From Kineosporia succinea (GTDB lineage: Bacteria > Actinomycetota > Actinomycetes > Actinomycetales > Kineosporiaceae): a DNA stretch of 64,000 bases. The stretch lies in the NCBI RefSeq assembly GCF_030811555.1, contig NZ_JAUSQZ010000001.1, positions 5,825,241 through 5,889,240 on the forward strand, read 5' to 3'. Position 1 is the stretch's first letter. The number at the start of each line of letters is the position of its first letter. Below, one piece after another: positions 8,473 through 16,049 of the stretch. The position numbers and the translations under genes were made by a program. The notes beneath the pieces are model-generated. The model ran no database searches. It was not told where the DNA came from and saw only the letters and a list, made by a program, of their open reading frames with translations.

Positions 8473-9108
8473 TCAGGTTTCTCGCCGGCCGCCGGCCGCG
8501 TACCGCGCGGTGGCCGTGCGCACCGCCTCGTCCACCACCTCCGTCACCCGTTCGGGAGTGACACTCCAGCCGGGGATCAGGAGCCGGGGCCAGAACAGGT
8601 AGTTCGAGATCATGCCCAGGAACTGGGTGGCGGCCAGGTCGGCGTCGTCGACCCGGGCCGTGCCGGCGGCGTGCTCGGCGAGGAAGTAGTCGCGGACGGC
8701 CGCGAAGTAGGGCAGCTTGCCGTGCGAGAACTGCGCGCCCGCCAGTTCGGGGAAGCGCGGCAGCTCGGCGATGACAATGCGGAACAGGTCGGCCAGCTCG
8801 CGGCGGCCGAGCAGCTCGGCGTAGCGGACGCCGATCGTGGTGAGGCCGCCGCTCAGGTCGCCCGCGGGCGGGGGCGCGCTCTCGTCGGCCGGTGACCAGG
8901 ACGTGGTGATCATGGCGTCGAACAGGGCCGCCTTGGTGGGGAACTGCTTGAAGAGCGTGGCCCGCGAGACCCCGGAGCGCTCGGCGATGCGCGCCAGCGA
9001 CGTGCGGTCGTAGCCCAGTTCCAGGAACAGCGCGGTGGCCGCCTCCAGGATCTGCGAGCGCTTCTCCTCGGCGACGCGCTGGTGGTAGCTGGGCAGGTCG
9101 GGGCTCAT
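8473..9108 (-). CDS. TetR family transcriptional regulator
   Basis: A 211-residue repressor. Residues about 12-60 are the TetR N-terminal DNA-binding domain (ILEAATALFLELGYDRTSLARIAER, then GVSRATLFKQFPTK). The C-terminal ligand domain is not conserved enough to name a ligand. It is divergent from the SDR/DDN-like pair at 9,225-10,438, with two matching palindromes between them, and is inferred to repress both directions. Confidence 0.88.
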   Translation of the reverse strand: MSPDLPSYHQRVAEEKRSQILEAATALFLELGYDRTSLARIAERSGVSRATLFKQFPTKAALFDAMITTSWSPADESAPPPAGDLSGGLTTIGVRYAELLGRRELADLFRIVIAELPRFPELAGAQFSHGKLPYFAAVRDYFLAEHAAGTARVDDADLAATQFLGMISNYLFWPRLLIPGWSVTPERVTEVVDEAVRTATARYAAGGRRET

Positions 9109-9125
9109 CCCCTCATGGTAGCGAG

Positions 9126-9193
9126 GTGAGTGGCTTGACTCGCCTCTGCGGGGTGGTCTAGCGTCCCAGTCAGTGGTGAGTCGTCCGACTCGC
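9126..9193. promoter_or_regulatory. Two TetR-type operators overlapping the SDR promoter
   Basis: The perfect palindrome GAGTCGTCCGACTC (9178-9191) and a related copy GAGTGGCTTGACTC (9128-9141), both flanked by GT/GC pairs, are 50 bp apart. The first overlaps a -35-like TTGACT (9135-9140) with TAGCGT (9159-9164) as -10, spacer 18, reading toward the SDR gene. Occupancy would block this promoter and the divergent TetR promoter. Confidence 0.7.
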
Positions 9194-9224
9194 CACTTGG
9201 AACATCCCGACCGGAGGACCCTTC

Positions 9225-9998
9225 ATGACCCGCTTCATCCGACAGACCGTGCTCGTCACCGGAGGCAGTGGCGGGCAGGGGGCCAGCCACGTGCGCGCTT
9301 TCCACGCCGAGGGGGCGAACGTGGTGATCGGCGACGTCGACGCCGTGCGCGGTGCGGCGCTGGCCGACGAACTAGGCGACCGGGCCCGGTTCGTGCGGCT
9401 CGACGTCACCGACGAGAAGTCCTGGGAATCGGCGGTTTCGGTGGCCGAGGAGTCGTTCGGCTCTCTCGGCGTCCTGGTGAACAACGCCGGGGTGCAGAAC
9501 CCGCCGGTGCCCATCGAGAACACGGACGCCTCCACCTGGGCGCGGATCCTCGACATCAACCTGACGGGGACCTTCCTCGGCATCAAGGCGGCGACCCCGG
9601 CGCTGCGCCGGGCCGGCGGTGGGGCGGTCGTCAACATCGCCTCGACCATGGGCCTGGGAGGCACGGCCCTGTACGCGCCCTACGTCGCGAGCAAGTGGGC
9701 GGTACGCGGGCTGACGCGGACGGCCGCGCTCGAACTGGGCCGAGACCGCATCCGGGTCAACGCGATTCACCCCGGGGTGATCGCGACGGCCTTCATCAAC
9801 GAGCCGGCCGCGGGTGCCGCCGCCCCGATCGCCGACTTCTTCTCGCCCGCCCCGTTCGCCGTCCCGAGGCTGGGGGAGCCGGCCGACGTCACGCGGCTCC
9901 TGTTGTTCCTGGCGTCCGCCGACGCGTCCTTCATCACCGGTGCGGAATACGTGATCGACGGCGGGCTGCAGCTGGGGCCGGCCCTGCAGCACCAGTGA
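9225..9998 (+). CDS. Short-chain dehydrogenase/reductase
   Basis: A 257-residue classical SDR. The cofactor motif TGGSGGQG is at residues 12-19, NNAG at 86-89, and the catalytic triad is Ser140, Tyr153 and Lys157 (YVASKWA). Asp37 after the second strand (GDVD) indicates NAD rather than NADP. The sequence resembles 3-alpha/20-beta-hydroxysteroid-type dehydrogenases, but the substrate is not known. It is co-transcribed with the next gene, whose GTG overlaps this stop. Confidence 0.9.
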   Translation: MTRFIRQTVLVTGGSGGQGASHVRAFHAEGANVVIGDVDAVRGAALADELGDRARFVRLDVTDEKSWESAVSVAEESFGSLGVLVNNAGVQNPPVPIENTDASTWARILDINLTGTFLGIKAATPALRRAGGGAVVNIASTMGLGGTALYAPYVASKWAVRGLTRTAALELGRDRIRVNAIHPGVIATAFINEPAAGAAAPIADFFSPAPFAVPRLGEPADVTRLLLFLASADASFITGAEYVIDGGLQLGPALQHQ

Positions 9999-10438
9999 GC
10001 ACCCCGTTGCCGGCCGACCTGCCCGAACCGGTGCGGCGGGCCATCGAGATCACCCCCGCCGCCGGCACCCGGGAGCGGATCATCGACATCACCACCACCG
10101 GCCGCCGCACGGGCCGCCCCCGCCGGATCGAGATCTTCTTCTACCGCGCGCTGGGTAACACCTACCTGTGCAGCGGTGCCGGTGGGGGAGCGACGGACTG
10201 GCACGCGAACCTCCTCGCGCACCCGGACTTCGTCGTCCACCTGAAGAACGGGGTGCACGCGGACCTGCCCGCCCGCGCCGAGACCGTGACCGATCCGCAC
10301 GAGCGCCAGGCCGTGCTCACCCACATCGTGGCCGACCTGAACCAGCCGCACGACCCCGGCACCATCCGGCCCACCCGCCTGGAGGACTGGGCCGGAAGCC
10401 GGCTGATGCGTGTCACCTTCGGACCGGCGACCGGGTAG
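9995..10438 (+). CDS. Deazaflavin (F420)-dependent nitroreductase (DDN)-like protein
   Basis: A 147-residue split-barrel protein. ITTTGRRTGRPRRIEIFF and GGGATDWHANLLAHPDF are the signatures of the DDN/PNPOx-like family that uses F420 or other flavin-type cofactors for nitro or enoate reduction. The GTG start (9995-9997) overlaps the SDR stop as GTGA, so the two are translationally coupled and probably act on the same compound under control of the TetR regulator. Confidence 0.85.
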   Translation: MSTPLPADLPEPVRRAIEITPAAGTRERIIDITTTGRRTGRPRRIEIFFYRALGNTYLCSGAGGGATDWHANLLAHPDFVVHLKNGVHADLPARAETVTDPHERQAVLTHIVADLNQPHDPGTIRPTRLEDWAGSRLMRVTFGPATG

Positions 10439-10628
10439 CGCACGGCGCGGCGGGCGACCAGGCCGGCCAGGTGCGCCCGCTCGGTCATCTCGTCGCGCCG
10501 CAGACCCGGGGTGAACACCGGGATGCCGGCCCGCTCGGGGGAGGAGTGCTCATGACGCCGCCGCAGGAAATGACCCCGCTCGTCACGGTTGACGAGGGGG
10601 CCGGAGGCTGCGGGGTTCGCGGGTGGCA
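10439..10628. other. Gene-poor spacer between convergent genes
   Basis: No complete gene with a convincing start is seen in these 190 bp. The minus strand can be read as a short open stretch (FTPGLRRDEMTERAHLAGLV) that looks protein-like but lacks a good start and runs antisense into the DDN-like gene; it may be a gene remnant. Confidence 0.35.
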
Positions 10629-11243
10629 CTATCGCCCGGCGCCCGGCGCATCCCCCGAGGTGAGCAGCGTGCGGGCGGCGTGCCGCGCGTCATCGATCGC
10701 CGTCGTGCTCGCCCCGGCCGTGTGCAGCACCAGGGTGCCCTCGTAGAGCAGGTGCAGGTGGGCGCCGCGGGCCGGATCACCGGTGAGGTGGTCGAAGAGC
10801 GCTCGCATCCAGGCCTTCTCGGCGTGGATCACGGGCAGCGCCGGGTGGTCGGTGTTGCCCAGTTCGGCGTGCGCGTTGACGAACGCGCACCCCCGGCGCT
10901 GCGTGCCCATCCAGGCCTCGAGCACGTCGAAGACCTGCAGGGCACCCGGGTTCTCGTCGTCGAGGCGCTCGAGCAGGAACGCGCGCCACCGGTGGGCCCG
11001 TTGCAGGAGGTACAGGGCGACGAGGGCGTCCTTGGAGCCGAAGCGGTCGTACAGGGTCTTCTTCGTCGTGCCCGCGGTCTCGGCGATCAGGTCGACACCC
11101 ACCGCCCGCACCCCGCGCTCGTAGAACAGGTCGCTCGCCGCGTCCAGCAGCCGGGTGCCGGCGTTGGTCAGGGGTGGCAGCGGCTGCATCGCGGGCAGGA
11201 GAGGGGCCGGGGTGGTGTCGGACAGTGTGGCGATGGACAGCAC
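10629..11243 (-). CDS. TetR family transcriptional regulator
   Basis: A 204-residue regulator. The TetR domain starts near residue 25 (RLLDAASDLFYERGVRAVGVD) with the recognition helix GTTKKTLYDRFGSK. The GTG start at 11241-11243 has AGGGAG 7-8 bp ahead. The motif AGTATACCGACCTGT lies 33 bp upstream and the same 12-bp core recurs directly before the EamA transporter at 16,050, so that transporter is the likely second target. A four-gene operon now separates the two. Confidence 0.87.
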   Translation of the reverse strand: MLSIATLSDTTPAPLLPAMQPLPPLTNAGTRLLDAASDLFYERGVRAVGVDLIAETAGTTKKTLYDRFGSKDALVALYLLQRAHRWRAFLLERLDDENPGALQVFDVLEAWMGTQRRGCAFVNAHAELGNTDHPALPVIHAEKAWMRALFDHLTGDPARGAHLHLLYEGTLVLHTAGASTTAIDDARHAARTLLTSGDAPGAGR

Positions 11244-11275
11244 GGCGGTTCTCCCTGGGCGATGGCCGGACCGTC

Positions 11276-11290
11276 AGTATACCGACCTGT
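11276..11290. promoter_or_regulatory. TetR operator candidate, copy 1
   Basis: AGTATACCGACCTGT just upstream of the TetR start. Its reverse strand contains the -10-like TATACT, so binding would autorepress. The 12-bp core AGTATACCGACC is identical to that at 16,019. Confidence 0.6.
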
Positions 11291-11295
11291 CTACC

Positions 11296-13521
11296 TCAGG
11301 TGGCGGGACGGCCGCGCCGCCGGGACCCGCCCCGGAAGCCCAGCACCAGCACGGCCAGCCCGCCCAGCACCAGCAGCAGCGTGCCCAGGCGGCTGCCGGT
11401 GACGCCCCTGAACGCGTCCGACAGCCGTTGCGTCAGGTTCCGCTCGGGCAGCGGCACCGAACCACCCAGCCAGGTGCTGCCGTCGGCCGAGGTGGTCAGC
11501 CGCTCGAGCGACGAGGCCACGGCGCCGGGCAGGTCGGCGTGCTCCTGGGCCATCTGCTCGGCGCTGATGCCGGTCAGCTTCAGCGTGGTCAGGTCGACTC
11601 CGCCGGTGACGTAGGTGTGCCGGTAACGCTCACCGCCCTCGGTCGTGGTCGTCGTGTACGTGAACTCCTTGCTGCGGAAGGCCTTCACGTAGTCGTCGAA
11701 CACGTCCAGCGGCTTCCAGCCCGAGGTCAGCGGGGCCAGCCCGAGGTCGCCGGAGTCGAGCACGTCGTCGAACGAGGTGGGCCTGCCCTCGGCGTGCCGG
11801 TCGCGGATCCACTGCGCGATCACCCGCGTGACGAACAGCCGCCGCACGGCCGCGTACTGGGGCGCGGTGTTCACCGCCTTGACGATCTCGGGCAGGATCA
11901 GCCGGCGTTCGAGGTCGTCCTTGGCCTTGACCACGGCGTCGGACTCGTTCGGGCAGGCGTCGACGTCGGAGTCGGGCAGGTCGACCGGGGCCGTCTTCAC
12001 GTCGAGCTCGGCGCGCAGCACGTACAGCGAGTCGCCGTCGGCCCGCACCTCGACCCTGCCCGGCGTGATCCAGGCCCGTGAGGTCGAGCAGGTGCTGCCG
12101 ATGCGCTCCAGCTCCCGCCAGTACGCCGCGCCGGTGCGGGTGTCCGGGTCGAGCAGCGCGCCCTCGGTGCGCTTCATCTCGAAGTCCGCCTCCAGCATGA
12201 CCTTTCCGGCGTTGGTGCGGCCCAGGTCGGCGTCCACGATGCGCTCGGGCTCGTTCGGGTTCAGGTTCACCCAGAATTTCTCGGGGGTCAGCGCGATCCA
12301 GGTGCGCAGGTCGTCGGCCGCGGTGGCGACGGCCCCGGTGGCCAGGTCGTCGCTCTGGTAGCCGGACGTGAGCTCCTGCCCGGAGAACGAGTACCGCAGC
12401 CCGCCCGAGCCCGGGCTGTCGGACAGGTAGCGCATCTGCAGGCTGGTGAAATCGATGCCTCCGAGCGCGGATTCGGACGGTGAGGCCAGGGCGTCCATCA
12501 GCGGGCTCTCGCCGCAGCCGGCCGTCAGGGCCAGCGCCAGCACGCCGCCGCCGCCCGACAGCGCACCCGCCGGGGTCTGGCAGGCGGGCGGGCTCTGCCC
12601 GGTCGCGGTCGTCAGGGCGCCGGTGTGCTGGGCTGCCGCCTGCTTGCCCTGCGCCGAGGCCGTCGCCCGCTGCACCTTGCGGATCGCGACCATCTTGCCC
12701 TTCTTGCGGGCGACGATCTGGGCCGATTCCTTCTTGTTGGTCTTCGTCTCGTAGGGCGCGAACGACAGCACCCGGTTCTGGGCGTAGACCTTCTTCGGGA
12801 TGATCTTGCGGCAGCGGCTCGGGCAGGGCTCCCGGGGCGTGGCGACGGCGAGCTGGTCGTCCCAGACGTCCTGGGCGATCGCGTCGGCCCGGCCCAGGTC
12901 CTGCTGCACCTTCGTCGCCTTCTCCCGGGCGAGCAGGCCCTCGAGCACGGCCAGCTGGATGCGGTACCGGACCGCCTGCTCACCGTGCAGGTTGGGCGTC
13001 TCACCCGCGGCGGAGCTCGGTTTGGTGAAGTTCATCGCCGAGACCAGCACCAGCCTGCGGTCGGTGGGCGGGTTCGCCCCGTAGACCTCCGCGAAGAGCG
13101 CCGGGTTGCTGCCGGCGTCGTAGACGTGGGTCCAGGCGTTCAGGTTGCGCTCGGTGCGCAACCGGGCCCCCCGGTCGTCGTCGAGGAGATTGGCCAGTGC
13201 CTCGGGGGAGAGGGAGGTGCCCGACCCGGCACCGGCGACCAGCGGCACCTCGAAGACGGCGGTGGCCGGGTTCATCGACGAGCTGAAGTCGCCGAAGCGG
13301 GCCCACTGATCGATGACGGCCTGCCACAGCGGGCTTTTCATCATGTCCTCGACCTCGGCCAGCTCGTCGGCCGACAGGCCGGGGCTGGTGGGTGAAGGGG
13401 CGGGCGCACCGGCCGGGAGGACGTGCGGGGCCTGGGCGAACGGCGCGGCCTGCGCGGGTGGGGCCAGGAGCGCAGCCCCGAGCACCCCGGCGACCAGCCC
13501 GAGCAGCGCGCGGTGGGTCAC
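11296..13521 (-). CDS. Secreted, C-terminally membrane-anchored protein of unknown function
   Basis: A 741-residue protein. It has a signal peptide (ALLGLVAGVLGAALLAPPAQA, cleavage near residue 25), a large extracytoplasmic region and one C-terminal membrane segment (LGTLLLVLGGLAVLVLGF) followed by an Arg-rich tail, so type I topology. The ectodomain holds conserved-looking W residues, several Cys (CPSRC near 265, single Cys later) and a lysine-rich patch near 280-310. The GTG start overlaps the upstream stop (GTGA). A much longer in-frame reading to 14,025 is only an antisense extension over the neighbouring genes. It is the last gene of a four-gene membrane operon. No known family is recognised. 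Confidence 0.8.
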   Translation of the reverse strand: MTHRALLGLVAGVLGAALLAPPAQAAPFAQAPHVLPAGAPAPSPTSPGLSADELAEVEDMMKSPLWQAVIDQWARFGDFSSSMNPATAVFEVPLVAGAGSGTSLSPEALANLLDDDRGARLRTERNLNAWTHVYDAGSNPALFAEVYGANPPTDRRLVLVSAMNFTKPSSAAGETPNLHGEQAVRYRIQLAVLEGLLAREKATKVQQDLGRADAIAQDVWDDQLAVATPREPCPSRCRKIIPKKVYAQNRVLSFAPYETKTNKKESAQIVARKKGKMVAIRKVQRATASAQGKQAAAQHTGALTTATGQSPPACQTPAGALSGGGGVLALALTAGCGESPLMDALASPSESALGGIDFTSLQMRYLSDSPGSGGLRYSFSGQELTSGYQSDDLATGAVATAADDLRTWIALTPEKFWVNLNPNEPERIVDADLGRTNAGKVMLEADFEMKRTEGALLDPDTRTGAAYWRELERIGSTCSTSRAWITPGRVEVRADGDSLYVLRAELDVKTAPVDLPDSDVDACPNESDAVVKAKDDLERRLILPEIVKAVNTAPQYAAVRRLFVTRVIAQWIRDRHAEGRPTSFDDVLDSGDLGLAPLTSGWKPLDVFDDYVKAFRSKEFTYTTTTTEGGERYRHTYVTGGVDLTTLKLTGISAEQMAQEHADLPGAVASSLERLTTSADGSTWLGGSVPLPERNLTQRLSDAFRGVTGSRLGTLLLVLGGLAVLVLGFRGGSRRRGRPAT

Positions 13522-13865
13522 GGCTTCCCGGTCGGCGGGATCCCGACCGAGTCCAGGTACTCGTCCGCCGCCAGCTCGGTGCGGGCCCCGCGGTCCACCA
13601 GTTTCTTCAGCACGGCCGCGGCCAGCGCCACGGCGAGCACGGCCAGGATCGCCACCCCGGTCAGTGACGTGCCGGTGGAACAGACGCCCGGGCTGCCCAG
13701 ACCGTCCGCGAGACTGAAACTGATCGTCGGCTTGTACCCGATGCCGACGTCGCACGCCGAGGCCGGGTGCGCCGAGAGCAGCTGGCCGACCACGATGATC
13801 GCGAGGATCCCGGCGGCCCGGATCGCGGTGACCGCACCCCGGCGGCCGAAGAGGATCGACGTCAT
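13518..13865 (-). CDS. Small secreted membrane protein of unknown function
   Basis: 115 residues: an N-terminal hydrophobic segment ending in HPASA that looks like a signal peptide (mature CDVGIGYKPT), an extracytoplasmic loop with two Cys (CDVG and GVCSTGT) that could pair, one membrane segment (GVAILAVLAVALAAAVL) and a short cytoplasmic tail. ATG overlaps the upstream stop (ATGA) and its own stop overlaps the next GTG. Size and topology suggest a subunit of a complex with its operon neighbours. Confidence 0.75.
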   Translation of the reverse strand: MTSILFGRRGAVTAIRAAGILAIIVVGQLLSAHPASACDVGIGYKPTISFSLADGLGSPGVCSTGTSLTGVAILAVLAVALAAAVLKKLVDRGARTELAADEYLDSVGIPPTGKP

Positions 13866-15337
13866 GACTGGGCCTCCACCGTCCCGCTGCGCAGCGCGAG
13901 CACCCGGGCCCGCAACCGCTCCCGTTCCGCCACGTCTTCGGGCTCCGGGTTCCGGGATCCCGAAACCCAGTGCCACGTACCCAGATCGAGCTGCGCCCGG
14001 TGCAGACGGCGCAGCGCCCGCACACCGGCCGGGCCCTGACGACGGGCCGCGCCCACAGTCACCCAGGCCCGGGTCGCGGGGTCGGTGAGCACCACGACGT
14101 CCGCCGGGGTGACCGCCCCCGAACCGCTGCCCATCTCGGTGGTGAGGGCCGCGCGGGCCCGGACCGCCCGCGTCCTCAGTCCCGACCGCAGCAGCAACCC
14201 GACCAGCACCACGAACGGGGCCTCGACCAGCAGCAGGATGCCGGGGGAGACGATCAGGGTGTCGAAGGCGCCGCCGACGGCCAGATGCGGGCGCAGCAGG
14301 TGCGAGAGCCAGCCGGTGACGAGCTCGTTGGCCACGTTCGCGCCCACGGCCGCCATGATCGAGGCGGCCGCGAGAAGCCGTGCCCGCCGCCGGTCCTCGA
14401 GCTCGAACGCCACCGCCAGCCCGGCCCCGAGCAGCGCGAAGAACGTCACCGGACCGGTCAGCAGGGTGACGACCTGCCGCACCCAGAACTCGAAACCGCC
14501 CGTGGCCCCGGTGAAGAAGCTCGACAGCGAACCCCACAGCTTGATGAACAGCACACTCTCGACCAGCGTGACGCCCAGCCCCGTGGCCGCGCCGATCGCC
14601 AGCCCGGTGACCACGTCGATCACCTGGCGGCGCAGCAGGATCAGCAGCACGGCCACGCCCCCGGCCGCGGCCAGCGGCGTGAGCACGGTCAGGTGCAGGA
14701 TCACGACGTTCAGCACCGTGAACTGGTCACTGACCAGCCCGGCCAGGTCGAGGTTGGCGGTCTGCTCGGCGAGATCCTGCCCCAGGTAGGCGGTCACGGT
14801 GCCGTAGGCCATGGAGCTGCAGGCCCGCGCGAAACCCCAGACCACGAGCGCACCCCAGGCGAACGCGGAGACCAGCACCGGCCACGGCAGACGTGTGTAC
14901 TGCTGCAGGCCGTTGATCAGCAGCAGCGCCGCGACGGTGGTGGGCACGCAGAGCAGGGCGATCGGCAGCCACTGGCCCACGATCGTCAGGGGGATCAGCG
15001 CGAACGGCCCGAGCAGCGCGACCAGGGCGGCGCGGGTCAGCACGATCGCCTGACGGCTGCCGGCCGGGTGGCGCATCGCGACGAACTGCAGCACCAGCCC
15101 GATGCCGAGCGCGACGAGCACGGCCCAGAACACCAGCTGCGGAAGGTGGAACAGGCGCTGGGCGTCGCCGGAACCGCCCTCGGGCACCGGGGCCAGCACG
15201 GTCAGCGAGGGCTCGTGGTCGACCAGGCGCGGGCGCACCAGGTTGAGCAGGATCTCCAGCAGGTAGAACCCGACCATCAGGCGGGCGATGAACAGTGCGC
15301 GCAGCTGCGCGCGGTCGACCTGCTCCGCGACGCTCAT
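13862..15337 (-). CDS. Polytopic membrane protein related to PrsW family, probably without catalytic motif 1
   Basis: A 491-residue protein with about ten to twelve membrane segments and a cytoplasmic C-terminal 110 residues. IGAATGLGVTLVESVLFI resembles the PrsW motif GxGFAxxE, and GANVANEL resembles the later PrsW helix with Asn/His. The usual first motif EExxK is not present: the corresponding stretch reads AWGALVVWGFA. PrsW proteins are membrane-embedded glutamic proteases that cut anti-sigma factors; this homologue looks non-proteolytic or uses other residues. Assignment to the superfamily is an inference by eye. Coupled to both neighbours by ATGA overlaps. Confidence 0.65.
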   Translation of the reverse strand: MSVAEQVDRAQLRALFIARLMVGFYLLEILLNLVRPRLVDHEPSLTVLAPVPEGGSGDAQRLFHLPQLVFWAVLVALGIGLVLQFVAMRHPAGSRQAIVLTRAALVALLGPFALIPLTIVGQWLPIALLCVPTTVAALLLINGLQQYTRLPWPVLVSAFAWGALVVWGFARACSSMAYGTVTAYLGQDLAEQTANLDLAGLVSDQFTVLNVVILHLTVLTPLAAAGGVAVLLILLRRQVIDVVTGLAIGAATGLGVTLVESVLFIKLWGSLSSFFTGATGGFEFWVRQVVTLLTGPVTFFALLGAGLAVAFELEDRRRARLLAAASIMAAVGANVANELVTGWLSHLLRPHLAVGGAFDTLIVSPGILLLVEAPFVVLVGLLLRSGLRTRAVRARAALTTEMGSGSGAVTPADVVVLTDPATRAWVTVGAARRQGPAGVRALRRLHRAQLDLGTWHWVSGSRNPEPEDVAERERLRARVLALRSGTVEAQS

Positions 15338-15786
15338 GAGTCACCCCCGGACAGGTTCGAAAGGTCAGGTAGCTCAGGCATGTCCGGGAGTTCCGGGAAG
15401 CCGGTCGGGAGCTCGGTGGAGAAGTCGGTCGGGAAGTCCGTGGGGAAGTCTGTCGGGAGGTCGGTCGGGAGCTCGGTGGGAATGTCGGTGGGGAGCTCTG
15501 TCGGCAGGTTGCTCGGAAGGCCGCTGGGCAGTTCCGTCGGCAGCCCGGTCGGCAGTCCGGTCGGCAGCTCCGTCGGGAGCCCGGTGGGCAGACTCGGGAC
15601 CGGCAGGTCGGGGAGTTCGGGCTGGGTGTACCAGGCGAACCCGACCAGCAGCGACAGCACGAACAGACCCGCGCCGATGCCCCCGCCGATGAGCACGAGC
15701 CGTTGCGGATCAGTGCCCCCGGGCTCGCGCCGCTCGTCGGGCGCAGCCGTCTTGTCAGGCGCAGCCGTGTCGTCGTCACGATCCAT
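15334..15786 (-). CDS. Single-pass membrane protein with LPT-type tetrapeptide repeats
   Basis: 150 residues: a charged cytoplasmic head (1-29), one membrane helix (30-52, LVLIGGGIGAGLFVLSLLVG), then an extracytoplasmic stalk of 16 tandem tetrapeptides of the form LPT followed by G, E or D (residues 66-129) and an acidic Pro-rich end. ATG 15784-15786 has AGGGGAA ahead. A longer in-frame reading to 16,014 has no support. First gene of the four-gene operon. The repeats suggest an extended rod or wall-spanning stalk; they are not LPxTG sortase signals. Confidence 0.8.
   Translation of the reverse strand: MDRDDDTAAPDKTAAPDERREPGGTDPQRLVLIGGGIGAGLFVLSLLVGFAWYTQPELPDLPVPSLPTGLPTELPTGLPTGLPTELPSGLPSNLPTELPTDIPTELPTDLPTDFPTDFPTDFSTELPTGFPELPDMPELPDLSNLSGGDS
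15400..15591 (-). repeat. 12-bp coding minisatellite (16 LPT-x units)
   Basis: Sixteen consecutive 12-bp units encode LPTG, LPTE, LPSG, LPSN, LPTD, IPTE, FPTD and FSTE variants. The units diverge mostly at the fourth residue and first residue, so the array is old enough to have drifted but keeps Pro at position 2 in 15 of 16 units. Confidence 0.85.
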
Positions 15787-16018
15787 GATTCCCCTGTCCC
15801 CATGCCCCCCGGCGATGTGGCGGCAACTGTACCCATTCGTCATGATCTGCCACCAGTTGTCACCGGCAACGTTTTGATCAACGGGGGTTGCGCGCGGGGC
15901 ACCTCGGGTGTTCCACGTTGTGTTCTGCCGGTTTTCATGGTGGACGCGTCGGTGCCCGACGATCGCCCGTCGCCCGTTCGTGCCTCGGCGCCGGCCGGGT
16001 GGGGTCAAGTGCACTGCG

Positions 16019-16033
16019 AGTATACCGACCGGT
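16019..16033. promoter_or_regulatory. TetR operator candidate, copy 2, before the EamA transporter
   Basis: AGTATACCGACCGGT, 16 bp upstream of the EamA ATG. It shares AGTATACCGACC with the site before the TetR gene at 10,629-11,243. Confidence 0.6.
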
Positions 16034-16049
16034 GTGTTTCCATGGCGGG

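Noticed and set aside
10162-10628. A 155-codon minus-strand gene after the DDN-like gene
   Set aside because: The second half is antisense to the DDN-like protein, and the start lacks a ribosome site. A short part may be a remnant, so it is noted only as a spacer.
11296-14025. Extension of the 741-residue secreted protein to 909 residues
   Set aside because: The extra N-terminus runs over two coupled upstream genes and lacks protein-like features; the signal peptide follows the GTG at 13,521.
15400-15591. LPTG/LPTE repeats as sortase signals, or as a CRISPR array
   Set aside because: Sortase needs LPxTG (five residues) near the C-terminus with a hydrophobic tail, which is absent. The units are directly abutting 12-bp coding repeats without spacers.
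13970-15877. A 635-codon plus-strand frame over the four-gene minus-strand operon
   Set aside because: Low-complexity His/Gln/Arg/Gly translation, no start signal, and it opposes four coupled genes with clear signal peptides and membrane helices.
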